Positions 10,022 to 20,692 of a stretch of 39,515 nt of DNA are shown here, in pieces. The DNA comes from Porogramme epimiltina (lineage: Eukaryota > Basidiomycota > Agaricomycetes > Polyporales > Polyporaceae): positions 1-39,515 of the forward strand of contig FTLJ01000594.1 of assembly GCA_900155495.1 (NCBI GenBank), given 5' to 3'. The notes under the pieces are model-generated. The model was not told the DNA's origin. It did not search any database and saw only the letters and a program-made list of their open reading frames with translations. The stretch's first letter is position 1, and every line of letters starts with the position of its first letter. The position numbers were made by a program, and so were the translations under genes.

Positions 10022-13000
10022 ATGAGATCCTTTCGTATGATGTTACTGTGCGACATGACACCAATGTTCATCGCCTTCATGGCGCTTTTTCTGCCGTCCT
10101 TTTACTGGATTTGGCGTTCATATGATGTTCGTTCATCAATCCTCATTTTCTCGCCCCATGCTTCGTTCCGGTCGTCTTTGCGAGGCGGCGCTCCTTCCCG
10201 TCAAGCAACCTTTACTGTTGAGGAGCTGTCAGGCTTCGAACAAATGTTCTCCCCCCTTAAAGATCCGTCTACTATTGCCTCACTGGAATTTGTTGAGTAT
10301 ATCTCATCCCTTGAATTAGCCAATCGTCTTGCCTCCAATGGTATGGATCATATTGTTTATGATGTTCCGCTGCCCTCTCTTGTCAATAGACTACCAAAGA
10401 TGCTACTTCGTAAAGTGGCACTCGCACATAAGATTTGCATCCCCCGCGCGTTCCGTAACTCTCACGTCGATGCTGTTGCCCTGCTCAACAGCCATGTTTG
10501 CTCTTCTAGTTGTGCGCGTTACCTGTCTCTATTCAAACCTAATCTTAAACCAGCCCCTCGTAGAACTACTGCAGATGCTCAGTGGCTATCTTCTTTTCTT
10601 GTAGTTTCTGGTCGCGCAATACACAACGACTGTGTCTTCGAGTTCATCGATATGTGCTCCGATGTTTCTACTGTTTCCGAACATGACACCTTAGTGAACA
10701 TCCCTTTGGTACAGCTACTGAAGCTTCTCGAAAGATGGGAGTTCAACCTCGCTCTCAGAGCACACAAAATTCCCATTGATGCTACTGAATGCGAACTATC
10801 AGATCTCGTAGAAGCTGTTGTTCGTCATGACTGTTCTACTTCCAAATGCCCGGACATATTTTCGTTATTCAGGGATCAATCCCTCCCAAGCTTCACTCCT
10901 CCAGTCGACTGTGATCGTGATTCTTTTCCGCCCAAACCTCTTCCTTTATCTGGGATGGCACGCATCTGTCAATTATGGGCTGCTGCATTTTCGCCAGAGA
11001 ATGTATGTGAGCTTCCTTGCGCTGTTTGCGCACGCCTGAGACCCGCTCGTGAGACGAACTTGGTTGCCAAAGAGAGCTTGAACTTAGAGGCGCTGACAAC
11101 TGCAGGCGAAGGCGTTGCTTTCGTCGAGCGGAAAGCGGACAATGATCCTTTTGCAGAGGTAGAAGGCCCTCTTCTCTTTCCAGGAGGGTGCGTAAATGAG
11201 GGTGACATCCCTTTTTTGAGAATTTGTAAGGAATGTCTTCCGGTGTTAAAGAAAGGGAAACGCCCCAAGCATTCCTTGGCGAATGGTCTGTGGGTAGGTG
11301 ACGTTCCGGAAGAACTTCGAGCCTTAAATTACGTTGAACGTCTGGTAGTCGCTTTAGAGAGGCATAACGCTTGCACCGTCCGTGTTGCTAAACTTGGCCA
11401 CCGCAAATTAACGGCTAATGCTGTCGTTTTCCCTCAGCCTGTCCATAAGCTGTATACCCATCTGCCTCCTCCGAGGAAAGACATTGAAGAATGTCTATCC
11501 ATTATTTTCATTGGCTCTTGTGTTCCTGAGGGTAAAGAATTCAGACACACTCCATTCATTGTACGTCGGGATGTGGTGTTGGCAGCTTTGAGGTGGCTTA
11601 TAAGTAATCATGAGGACTATAGACATATTATAATTTCTGAGGAAAACCTCGATACTTACACTGATGGAGAACCGCCAGTATGTGTCATACGGAGAAACCC
11701 TGAGGCAGGGGAAGAGACCGTGGATGCGGAGGCTCAACCTTGCTACACGGTAATAGACACAAATCCTGATGATAAAAACAGTGGTTGCGCATTTGCTGTG
11801 CACGGATTGACCTGCGAGCAATATGTATCTATGACTCATGATCAAGGCAAGATGCGTGCTCTTCGTGACTTTCGTATGGGATTCCCATCCCTTGCGTATG
11901 GACACTTAGACGATCCCTCGCGAACTTTCAGCAACCCGCAGCTTTACCCACGTATGTTTCCTTGGTTGTTTCCCTATGGGCGTGGGGGGTTTGGAAATCG
12001 TAATATGAAGGTGAATCTACCTCTTCCACAACAGGTGAAGCACTATTTGGAGTATGCTGATAGGAGATTCCAAACAGACGAGAACTTTCCATTCATCGCA
12101 TTTAATCACAAACAAATTCTGAGTAGCTCACGGGGGGGCACATTGCTGGCTGATCGTAAAAACTTTCCCCGTGTGGCTGAGAGGATTCTGGACTTGAATA
12201 CTAATGCTCTACAACGTCTGGTGGACAGAGGTGAGCAAGGCCTTCCTTTAAATCCTTCAACGGACGAGGAAAAGGCTTGCTTAGAAGTGTTGACATTGGT
12301 AGATGTTGTCGCGCGCGGTGTGCCGGCCTCAGCCAGTCAAAGAAAGGACTTACGCAATGAAATAAGGTCTCTAATAATTGCTCGAAATGTCCCCCTGTTT
12401 TTCATCACTTTCTCACCTGTAGATTCGAAACATCCTCTCTGCCTATATTATTGTGGTGAATCCATCGATGTTTTGGACCCTGAGAGCATTCCATTAGATA
12501 GTAAAACACGTTTACATACGATTTCTAACAATCCCGTCGCATGCGCAAAGTTCTTTGATCATGTAGTAAAGAGCTTTATTGATATAATCCTTGCGGCAGG
12601 TGAGGGTGGCACTCATGATGGCATATTTGGGCCTGTATCTAGTTATTACGGAACAGTTGAAGAACAGGGACGGAAAACATTGCATTTGCACCTGTTATTG
12701 TGGATCAAGAACTCGCTGAGTCCCCAGATAATCCGGGACCGCATATTAAATGATCCTTTGTTTCGTTCGAGCATCATTGAATGGCTTGAAAGCTGTCACA
12801 AAGGTGAATACTCTTTATCAACTGAGGGAGAAATCTCTCAGAGACTATCTAGAGCTCGTGGAGCAGATGCTGCAGCAGATGCGATGGGAGACGAAACTCT
12901 TCTCTCGGATATCAGTGCGGACCGTTATCGGGATCCCACTGCCGTACTTCCTAAACCACCTCCCTCTGCCGCATTCTTATCCGCTGCCGGATTGGAAGAC

Positions 13001-16000
13001 TGGCATCAATCAGTGTGCAACGAGACGGATGACATTGTTTTCCTGTCTAATCGTCATGATAAGCGACATGGGAAAGGGTGCCGGAGGGGCAAAGAGCAAT
13101 ACTGTAGGGCCCGCTTTCCACGTGAGGTTAGGGAGCACACAGAGGTTGACCCTGACACAGGTGCACTTCGTATGAAAAAACAGGATCCTTGGATTAACTT
13201 TTATTCTTTATTAATCGCTTTCCTCCTCAGGTGCAACTCAGACGTCACTAGCCTGATGTCCGGAACACAGGTTAAAGCTGTCATTGCGTATGTCACTGAC
13301 TATATTACTAAGGTTGCTCTCAAAACTCATACTGTGTTTCAGGCCGTGAAATCCCTTCTTGATAAGAGAGAGCTGTTCGAGTCTCAGTCTTCATCTTCCG
13401 TTGAAACTGCTCGTCGGATGATGGTCAAAGTTGTGAACACTTTGAACTCCATGAGGGAAGTGGGCGGTCCAACTGCGTGTGCATATTTACTAGGATTGCC
13501 GGATCATTACACAAATGAACGATTCAAGGTTTTGTACTGGCGCGATTTTGTCCGTGAAGTGGAGCAAGATACTTGTCTAGAAGAGACTGATGAGGATACA
13601 ATCCCTCGTGTATCCTTTGCTAAAAAAGGGGATGAGATCGTCGCTAGGACAAAAGTCCAGGATTATATATTCAGGCCGGATGAATACGATGAGTTCACCC
13701 TTTATGATTATTGGAGGCAAACAGACCTTATACCTGCTCCGGCCAGGTGTTCCAAAAAGACCATGGACTCTGACACCAGTGAAGACGAAGATATCGACAA
13801 TCTCCCTACTAAGGGTCGCATGACTTTTCCTTTGAGAGCTGAACATCCACGTGCAGATACGCATGTTGTGGTACCGGTAACCTCAAAGGATTATATTGTC
13901 AATTTCTTAGGAGGCACACTGCCTCGTCGCGACCGTGGTGACTTTGAGGCATATTGTAGAACAATGTTGGTGTTGTTTGCACCATCTGGGTGGAGGCGGG
14001 GGTCCGATCTGCTAGGTGAACACAAGACATGGGAGTCTGCGTTTACTTCTACAATATTCAGTGACGAGCATCTTCAAATTATGAGGAACATGAATGTACT
14101 TTATGAGTGTTTAGATGCCAGGGATGACTATTCAGCGATGCGCCGTGCTCAGGAGACACAAGACGATGAATTTGTTCCTTTCGCATCTAATGAATCACCA
14201 AATTATGTTCAAGACGGCGATCAGGACAGTTTCCTTGAGACTGAAAACAGTATATTATCAATGTTAGATGATCCTACTCTAGGGGTCACGCGCGAGTACA
14301 AAAATAAGATGGAACAAATGTTACACATGGAGAACATTCTGGAAACTGTGAGCTATAGTTCTCGCTTTCCTTCTGAAAGCTGTACACACTCCACAGACTC
14401 CTCTCCATCTGATATCCCTGTATTTTCTATAGACTCATGGAAGGGTAGAATGTCCGCGGCCAAAGATGCTGAAATTCTGCGAAGAACGACTACTATCTCT
14501 TGCAAAAGTAAACAACCCGTCGCAATTTCCTCCACATGCAAACGAACATGGGACAAAGTATTTCTTGTTACTCAGAACGAACTAGAGCAGGAATACTCAC
14601 CCCGCGGTGTTCCTAAGCCATTGCAAGATCGACATGTCGCAATCCTTTCTCAAACTATTGCGTCATTTAATCTCAATTACGAGCAAGAGTTGGCATTCAC
14701 AATTGTTGCCCACAGTGTACATCATCACGACACTGAACCACTTCGCATGTACATTGCCGGAATGGCCGGTACAGGGAAGTCGCAGGTCTTGAAGGCATTA
14801 ATGTCATTTATGGAGCTAAGATCTGAATTGTACAGAATCAAAGTTCTTGCACCCACTGGCTCATCTGCCTGCAATGTGGATGGCAGCACCATTCATTCTA
14901 TGCTCTGTTTTGGAAGAGGTGCTCAAGATATTACATCCTTACCTCCATCTGTGCTAGAAAAACTACGAGGGAATTTCAAAGACGTTGATATTATTTTCAT
15001 CGACGAAATCTCAATGATATCCCTGACTCAATTCTACTTCATCTCGGCATATCTTTCATCTGCATTTCCCGAGAGTGGAGAGGCGTTCGGAGGAAAACAT
15101 GTGATTGTTGCAGGCGATTTTGGGCAGCTGCCTCCTCCTGGTCAAAAGGACCGGGCTTTATATTGTGAGACACTTTCTTCATGGTCTGAAAATCTCTCAC
15201 TCGCTCTCCAGCAGGATATAATTGCACAAGCGTTATGGCATCAGTTCATTACGGTTGTAACATTGTGGAGAAATATGAGGCAGGCTGGTCTGTCGGAAGA
15301 TGACCGAAATTATCGGAAAGCACTTGTTAACGCACGTATGAAGAGCTGCGATCAGAATGACCTCGCCCTTCTCCAATCTCGTGTTGTCAATCGTTCTGTG
15401 TCCTCCCCTCGTCTGAAGGGAGTGAACGGAGCTGTTCCAAGCATTATCACTGCACTTAATTCGCATCGGGATGCTATCAATAACGTTGGATGTAAGGCAT
15501 TCGCCAAAGCCCGTGGGCTTGTTCTTCATAGATTCCATTGCATTGATTCCTGGGGTACTGACAAAAACGACGACTCCACGCGAAAGACTCAAAAAATGTA
15601 CCAGACCACGCTGAACCCTCGCAGAAAGACTAACAAAATCGGAGCAGATTTACAGAAAATCTTGCGGGAGAGTCCACCAAGCCTGTGTGAGCACGTTGCA
15701 GGGGTCTTGGAGCTGTGCAGAGGGATGCCAATTCTTCTGAAGAACAATGAGGCGACTGAACTTTGTGCTACCAATGGTGCTGAGGCTATAGTGTACGACT
15801 GGAACAGTCATTTTATGCCAACGGGAGAGGAGGTTTTGGATGTATTGTTCGTAAGGTTAATTAACCCTCCAAAGCAGATCAAGATCGAAGGTTTGCCTGA
15901 GAATGTCGTTCCCATTCCACGTGTTAAAGAGAGGATAAAATGTACTTTAAAATTGAAGGAGAAACCTATTATGGTCATATACCGTGATCAGGTTCGGGTT

Positions 16001-17398
16001 CTACCAAATTTTGCGATGACAGATTTCGCCTCACAAGGGCGGACTAGACCTGAGAACCCTTGTCATCTTAAACACTGTCGCACATCCCAGTCTCTTTATA
16101 CTTGCCTTTCTCGTAGTTCCTCCTTAAGCAGCTTAGTGATCCTCGAAGGCTTCGACACCAACAAACTTCAGGGCGGTCTTCCAAGGGCTCTCAGACGTGA
16201 GTTCCAAAACCTTGAGATATTGGCTGATTTGACCCGCATGAAAGCATCTGGGGAGCTTCCCTCCCATGTCGTGTACTCAGATCGTAATTCCGCTGTAGCC
16301 GCTTACCGCCAGTGGAAGGGCATCCGACATGTACCACCGAACCTTCATTCGTCTCTCTCGTGGGCCAAAGATCCCTCCTCCTTTGAGTTTCCATTACAGC
16401 CTAAACCACCCTCCACAAAAGCCTGTAAAAAGAAATCCAAACAAACTGCTGCTTCAGCCCGCACACAGGTGAAGGATGGTGCATCGCTGAAGCGCAAAAC
16501 GGAAGCTTCACTAGAAACAGGTATGTCGAGTAAGAAAAGCCGACAGCATCTGGCTTCAGCGGATTCTTTGAACGAGGGTTTATACGCATTTCCGTGGGAT
16601 TCAACAGATTGGAGTTGCGCGTACGATTCGTTGTTTACAATTCTAATCAACAGTGAACTCAGCGAAGGATCTTGTGCTCAATATTTCCGTTCAGGTTGCA
16701 TGTCCCCTGCATTGAGCGTACTGCTCAGAGAGTTTTCACGCATTCGGGATGGCTCCTGTTCTCCTGATATTGCCCGAAATTGTATTAGAGACACTCTTTC
16801 CACAATTAACAGTGCATGGTTCCCAAGACATGGACGTGCTTTGACTGCTGTAACCGATGTATTTGCCACTCTATTTGAAAGGCCCATCATGTTTAAGGTC
16901 AACATACGCTTCTGTACAATCTGTGGTAGGAGGTTGGTGGACCCGTTAAACTCTTCCTCTACTCCTTGCTATGTCGTGAGGCGGAACGCCAGGCTGGAAT
17001 CTGGTCAAAATACACCTGTTTCTGAATGGATACAGCGTTATTTTAGTAAGAGCACCACGGAGCAGTGCTGCGGCCGCCTTTTGACGAGTCAGGTGGTAAT
17101 AAGAGACCCTCCTCCCGTAATACTAATTGAATTGCCGAGTGAGTCGAACGTGCTGATTGATCGAGATATCTTTTTACCTGTTGAAGATCAATTGGAACTT
17201 CGACGTTGGGCGTTAAGGGGCATTGTTTACTTAGGTGGCTCTCACTTTGTGTGCCGTTTCTTCGACCAGAGAGGTCGTGCATGGGTGGCTGACGGCGCTC
17301 TACACGATGATACTTGTGTGATTGAGACAACGACAGACACTGACCTCAACGTCTGCCTTGGACGACAGGCATCTCACCTAATCTACATGCTCACCTAG
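10022..17398 (+). CDS. Helitron Rep/helicase with C-terminal cysteine-peptidase-like domain, 2458 aa, intronless
   Basis: Rolling-circle transposase of a Helitron. Domains in order: a DUF6570-like zinc-binding region with CELPCAVCAR (about residue 330) and a LANGLWVGDVPEEL block (about 420-435); Helitron N-terminal-like region (about 670-900); the Rep nuclease with the metal-binding motif HLHLLLW (888-894) and the two-tyrosine motif YVTDYITK (Y1090 and Y1094); and a Pif1-type SF1 helicase with Walker A GMAGTGKS (about 1580-1587), Walker B IIFIDEIS (about 1656-1663) and GDFGQLPP (about 1698). After a lysine-rich linker (about 2130-2190), the last 270 residues carry WSCAYDSLF (C2199), a CTIC/CC cysteine set, GGSHFVCRF (H2408) and WVADG (D2424), an arrangement like ubiquitin-specific-type cysteine peptidases. 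The frame has no stop over 7.4 kb, so the element looks recent. The start could be a slightly later ATG, as the first 40 residues are hydrophobic and unusual. Confidence 0.9.
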   Translation: MRSFRMMLLCDMTPMFIAFMALFLPSFYWIWRSYDVRSSILIFSPHASFRSSLRGGAPSRQATFTVEELSGFEQMFSPLKDPSTIASLEFVEYISSLELANRLASNGMDHIVYDVPLPSLVNRLPKMLLRKVALAHKICIPRAFRNSHVDAVALLNSHVCSSSCARYLSLFKPNLKPAPRRTTADAQWLSSFLVVSGRAIHNDCVFEFIDMCSDVSTVSEHDTLVNIPLVQLLKLLERWEFNLALRAHKIPIDATECELSDLVEAVVRHDCSTSKCPDIFSLFRDQSLPSFTPPVDCDRDSFPPKPLPLSGMARICQLWAAAFSPENVCELPCAVCARLRPARETNLVAKESLNLEALTTAGEGVAFVERKADNDPFAEVEGPLLFPGGCVNEGDIPFLRICKECLPVLKKGKRPKHSLANGLWVGDVPEELRALNYVERLVVALERHNACTVRVAKLGHRKLTANAVVFPQPVHKLYTHLPPPRKDIEECLSIIFIGSCVPEGKEFRHTPFIVRRDVVLAALRWLISNHEDYRHIIISEENLDTYTDGEPPVCVIRRNPEAGEETVDAEAQPCYTVIDTNPDDKNSGCAFAVHGLTCEQYVSMTHDQGKMRALRDFRMGFPSLAYGHLDDPSRTFSNPQLYPRMFPWLFPYGRGGFGNRNMKVNLPLPQQVKHYLEYADRRFQTDENFPFIAFNHKQILSSSRGGTLLADRKNFPRVAERILDLNTNALQRLVDRGEQGLPLNPSTDEEKACLEVLTLVDVVARGVPASASQRKDLRNEIRSLIIARNVPLFFITFSPVDSKHPLCLYYCGESIDVLDPESIPLDSKTRLHTISNNPVACAKFFDHVVKSFIDIILAAGEGGTHDGIFGPVSSYYGTVEEQGRKTLHLHLLLWIKNSLSPQIIRDRILNDPLFRSSIIEWLESCHKGEYSLSTEGEISQRLSRARGADAAADAMGDETLLSDISADRYRDPTAVLPKPPPSAAFLSAAGLEDWHQSVCNETDDIVFLSNRHDKRHGKGCRRGKEQYCRARFPREVREHTEVDPDTGALRMKKQDPWINFYSLLIAFLLRCNSDVTSLMSGTQVKAVIAYVTDYITKVALKTHTVFQAVKSLLDKRELFESQSSSSVETARRMMVKVVNTLNSMREVGGPTACAYLLGLPDHYTNERFKVLYWRDFVREVEQDTCLEETDEDTIPRVSFAKKGDEIVARTKVQDYIFRPDEYDEFTLYDYWRQTDLIPAPARCSKKTMDSDTSEDEDIDNLPTKGRMTFPLRAEHPRADTHVVVPVTSKDYIVNFLGGTLPRRDRGDFEAYCRTMLVLFAPSGWRRGSDLLGEHKTWESAFTSTIFSDEHLQIMRNMNVLYECLDARDDYSAMRRAQETQDDEFVPFASNESPNYVQDGDQDSFLETENSILSMLDDPTLGVTREYKNKMEQMLHMENILETVSYSSRFPSESCTHSTDSSPSDIPVFSIDSWKGRMSAAKDAEILRRTTTISCKSKQPVAISSTCKRTWDKVFLVTQNELEQEYSPRGVPKPLQDRHVAILSQTIASFNLNYEQELAFTIVAHSVHHHDTEPLRMYIAGMAGTGKSQVLKALMSFMELRSELYRIKVLAPTGSSACNVDGSTIHSMLCFGRGAQDITSLPPSVLEKLRGNFKDVDIIFIDEISMISLTQFYFISAYLSSAFPESGEAFGGKHVIVAGDFGQLPPPGQKDRALYCETLSSWSENLSLALQQDIIAQALWHQFITVVTLWRNMRQAGLSEDDRNYRKALVNARMKSCDQNDLALLQSRVVNRSVSSPRLKGVNGAVPSIITALNSHRDAINNVGCKAFAKARGLVLHRFHCIDSWGTDKNDDSTRKTQKMYQTTLNPRRKTNKIGADLQKILRESPPSLCEHVAGVLELCRGMPILLKNNEATELCATNGAEAIVYDWNSHFMPTGEEVLDVLFVRLINPPKQIKIEGLPENVVPIPRVKERIKCTLKLKEKPIMVIYRDQVRVLPNFAMTDFASQGRTRPENPCHLKHCRTSQSLYTCLSRSSSLSSLVILEGFDTNKLQGGLPRALRREFQNLEILADLTRMKASGELPSHVVYSDRNSAVAAYRQWKGIRHVPPNLHSSLSWAKDPSSFEFPLQPKPPSTKACKKKSKQTAASARTQVKDGASLKRKTEASLETGMSSKKSRQHLASADSLNEGLYAFPWDSTDWSCAYDSLFTILINSELSEGSCAQYFRSGCMSPALSVLLREFSRIRDGSCSPDIARNCIRDTLSTINSAWFPRHGRALTAVTDVFATLFERPIMFKVNIRFCTICGRRLVDPLNSSSTPCYVVRRNARLESGQNTPVSEWIQRYFSKSTTEQCCGRLLTSQVVIRDPPPVILIELPSESNVLIDRDIFLPVEDQLELRRWALRGIVYLGGSHFVCRFFDQRGRAWVADGALHDDTCVIETTTDTDLNVCLGRQASHLIYMLT
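10022..17398 (+). mobile_element. Helitron (boundaries not resolved)
   Basis: Defined by the Rep/helicase gene only. I looked for a 5' TC and a 3' hairpin followed by CTRR around 9800-10000 and 17400-17560 and could not decide on either. CTAG at 17395-17398 coincides with the stop codon but has no hairpin before it. The true element is therefore at least this long. Confidence 0.75.
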
Positions 17399-17541
17399 TT
17401 GACATAACCTGTTATATAAAGTACGCCTTCGATATTTGCTCCATCCTCTAGATACAACGACTCAAGGCTCTGGCACCTCGGGGTGACGAACACACTCGAC
17501 TTCGCCCCCCCCTGCGCTGTATCACATCGTATTGTATAGCA

Positions 17542-19900
17542 TCAAACGGGACAATTGGGGGGTGATTGCAGTGCAGCCTCAGCAGCGGAGGATGTATATA
17601 TATGTCGAGAGAAGGAGGGGGAGGATACAACACACCACGATGACTCTCGAACAGGCATAATCACTGAGGCCTCAATACTGAGGTGCAAGACGGCGAAGAG
17701 GGAGAGGATGGTGCCGGGGCGAGGAGGTCCGAACACGGATTCGGTGAGCTCGAACCCACTAGCAGCATCAGACGTGGAAGGCGGGAGCATCGGGCACTCT
17801 AGAACGTTGCCACGGATTGTCGTAGAGGCGGGAGGTGAGGAGAGCTTGATGTTGGGCAGACGCGGAGACGAGGGTACGTCGTCCATCGAGTGGTCGCGGC
17901 CGTTGAGGGAGATGAGGGAGTCGGGGATGCCGAAGCTGCGGATGGGGACGGGAGTGCAAGGTGGCTGGGATACGCTGCACTCGGTAGAGGAGGGTGTCCA
18001 ATCATCCAATCGTCCCTTCGCTCGCGGCGATCACGATGGAGGTGACGATAGGAGAGCACCCGCCGCGTTGGGTCCTCTAGAGGGGGCTTCAGTCTTCGCC
18101 TCCGCTTCAGGGTCGACGAGCTTGTCCTTCCGCTTCAGCATCAGCGTCAGGTCCGACTCGCAATTCTGAATATCCGCTTTTGCCCTCGACAGCCGCTTGT
18201 CCCTCCGCTCCACCTTCCCCTTCAAGTTCGCAATCTCGTCTACTAACGCTCTATGGTCCGCAACCTCCGCAGCAAGAGCAGAAGACATCCACGCAGCCGA
18301 TTCAAGCGACGGGCACACGTGAGCGGCAGCGGCGGTGGCTGCCTTCTTGAGGTCCACGAAGTGTTCGCCTTGAACCTCGAGCTCGCGATCCTTCTGTTCG
18401 AGCTCCATCGCTTGATGCGAGAGAGTCGTCTCGTCCTTCTCGCGCGTCGCCCCCTACAACGCATTGTCCGCGGTCAGATCGCAGATACACTACAGTAATG
18501 CACAGCGCATCGTACGTCGAGTTCGGTCAGCGGGCGCAAATGCCCGTCATGAACTGCCCTCAACTCGTCGTCTCGATCTTCGACGTCAAGGAGATGATCG
18601 TGGCATCCCGATCTCCGAGCGCCAACTCGAGCTCCTCGTTTGTCGCCGCTTGACAAATCGACTAGCTTCGCGATAAGGCGAGAAGGGTGCAGCCTAACAC
18701 GGGATGAGTGACAGAAGAAAGGGAAGAAGAGGGGGGAGGCATACCTCGAACGCATCCCTCTTCCGTGCGTGCACCTTCGCATCACGCTGCAAGCTCCTGA
18801 TCGTCTCTCAGAGAGCCTCGATCTCCGCGCACTGCTCAGCGATTGTCTACGACGGGACGCAGGTGAGTCAAGATAACAAATAATGCGCATATATTCCGGT
18901 CACCGTCGTATCCTCAACATGCCGCACCCTCTGCTCCTCGATAATGGCCGCATTGAAAGTGTCAGACTCTTCGAGCTCCTCGATCCTCGCCTCATACGAA
19001 GTCATCACAGCGTCCTTGTCCTCGATGTCCGCCTTGACAGCCTCGAGATCCTCACGGAGCCGGTCGACAGAGACTGACAGCGCGGCGTTCTCGTCCTGAG
19101 AGATATGGAGATCGCGGTGGGCCGTCTGCTGGGATGCGACGGGGTCATCGAGCTTCGCCTCGGCGGCCTCGGCATGCGCGTGTTGAGCTTCCAGGTGGGC
19201 TTCTACCGCGCTGGTGTGGGCTTCGAGAGCGGCGAGCTTCTCCCAGGGCTTCTTGTTCACGACGCGCTTCGCCATCAGCTCCGCCCGACTTGCCGCGATG
19301 TCGCACTCCAGCACCTCGAGGAGGAGCTTGTCACTGGTGCTACTGGCGTGCGCCACGTCGAGGTCTCTGCGAAGCTGATCGAGAGTCGCAGACACGGCTT
19401 GTATCTCCGACGCGTGCGATACCGTGGCCTCTTCAAGGCGTACTTCAGCAGCCACCGCCCGAGCCCGTGGCGAGTCCTCGTTTGTCTCGGCGGTGCGGAT
19501 GTGCGTGTGAAGGGAGGCGGTCTCTGCAATATGCTTGTCCTTGAGCTCCTCATTCGCGGATTCTTGAGTTGTAGTCTCCGCACGGCTAGCCGCGAGAGCA
19601 CACAATAGAACGTCCTTCTCGGCGCTGAGCATTCGCTTGCGGTTCTCGAGGAACGTCAGCACCTGCTCATCATCGAAACGGAAGAGGTACTCACCTCGGC
19701 CTGCTCCTCGACGCCTTTCATTCCCACCCGTAGTTGCTCGATATCTTCATCCTTCGCCGCACAAGATCCACATTGACTGGATATGGCTGCTTGTGTCCTT
19801 CTGGCATCGGAGCGCACAGAGACGCATTCAGGTAGAGAAACGCGGGCCACCGGCGTACATCCTCTCCACCGGGTTGACGCATCTGTAAGCCCCAATAAGG
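17542..19900 (-). pseudogene. decayed multi-exon coiled-coil protein gene
   Basis: Long Ala/Glu/Leu-rich heptad-like stretches occur on the minus strand: 18868-19662 (about 260 codons, for example REDLEAVKADIEDKDAV and YEARIEELEESDTF), a short exon near 18770-18850 (IAEQCAEIEAL), and 18090-18430 (MELEQKDRELEVQGEHF, ALVDEIANLKGKVERRDKR). A Ser/Pro-rich tail follows in 17542-18009. Typical donors and acceptors separate these blocks. However, the short exon has an in-frame TGA at 18810-18808, and the block at about 18535-18660 reads as coiled coil in two frames in succession, implying a frameshift. Two junctions would need introns of only about 32-39 nt. I read it as a broken gene for a large coiled-coil (structural or tethering) protein. 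No family can be named. It lies in the 24.6-kb insertion between Helitron and DUF4139 fragment. Confidence 0.55.
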
Positions 19901-20419
19901 TCAAATACGGACGAAACAGTGCGATAAATGGTACGCACTGATCGAAATCTTGACGTGGCGGGCAGGAATAAACTTGTGGAAAACGTAAGAAGTCAGCATG
20001 TAGCACAAAGACTGCAATGGGGCAGAGAAAAACGCACGTTTCAGTCATGGAAACTAAGCCAAAAAGGGCCCCGAATGCTCCTTACGGACCGCCGCGTCGG
20101 TGACGTAGCCTAGATGAGGTCCTGCTCGGGTCGCTTACGTCGCTCGTACGCTGTTGACCCGTGCTTGCTCTCCGAAGAGAAGAAACCAACACCATAAACA
20201 CAGCCTCATAAGCTCCCCTGGAAGAGCTCGCTGCGGGCTAGGTACCACTGCTTCGAGTCGCGCTACGACTCTCCGCAGCTGGACACCTCAGTGACGGTAA
20301 GAAAAAGGATGGGGCCGCGTTTTGAAAATTTGATACCTCAGCGACAACATTCCCACAGAGGCGCAGTACTGTCACGTGACTGGGCGTGCAGTGCCTGAGC
20401 GGGCTTGTGCACGGCCCTA
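19901..20419. other. no gene seen
   Basis: Possible first exons of the coiled-coil locus reach to about 20048 on the minus strand, but they are not convincing. The rest shows nothing recognisable. Confidence 0.4.
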
Positions 20420-20692
20420 GTAGCATGCGCATTGGTGTGGTACGTTACCCGGGCAGTATCGACGCCGAGCACGCAGTCGATGCTCTCGTTCACCGACATT
20501 ACCTGGGAAGAACGCTCGTGGAGGAGTGACAGCAGGAGGACTCACCCTGAGCGATGTCTTCGTGACGAACCCACTGTCCATGAACACACTGCGAGTCACC
20601 GGCCCCGCAAGCAGCTCGTACTCGCTCGCGTTCTTCACGCTCGCCTCGATGAACACTGCTGTATTGAGTCGCGGTAAGCACACTAACTTCAT
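20420..20692 (-). pseudogene. fragment of a DUF4139 (mucoidy-inhibitor-like) gene
   Basis: Two exons remain: about 20692-20546 and 20502 to about 20420, with a clean 43-nt GT-AG intron (20503-20545). They encode NTAVFIEASVKNASEYELL, AGPVTRSVFMDSGFVTKTSL and, after the intron, NESIDCVLGVDTARVTYH. This is the DUF4139 core (pattern: N...F..A.V.N.S.Y.LL.GP....D..FV.K, then ES..C.LGVD...VTY). Full-length fungal members have several hundred residues, including an N-terminal DUF4140 domain and coiled coil. Here nothing recognisable precedes 20692, and the frame after VTYH loses similarity and stops about 20 codons later. So it is a captured or leftover piece, truncated at both ends, with splice sites still intact. 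Confidence 0.68.

Noticed and set aside
17395..17560. Helitron 3' end
   Set aside because: CTAG occurs at 17395 and 17449, but neither has a convincing hairpin just upstream plus a following T, so the terminus is left undefined.
19740..19890. Possible glutaminase-like motif (WPAFLYLNASLC) on the minus strand
   Set aside because: Only about 12 residues resemble the fungal glutaminase A family; the same frame then loses all similarity and stops. An overlapping frame extends the coiled-coil locus equally well.
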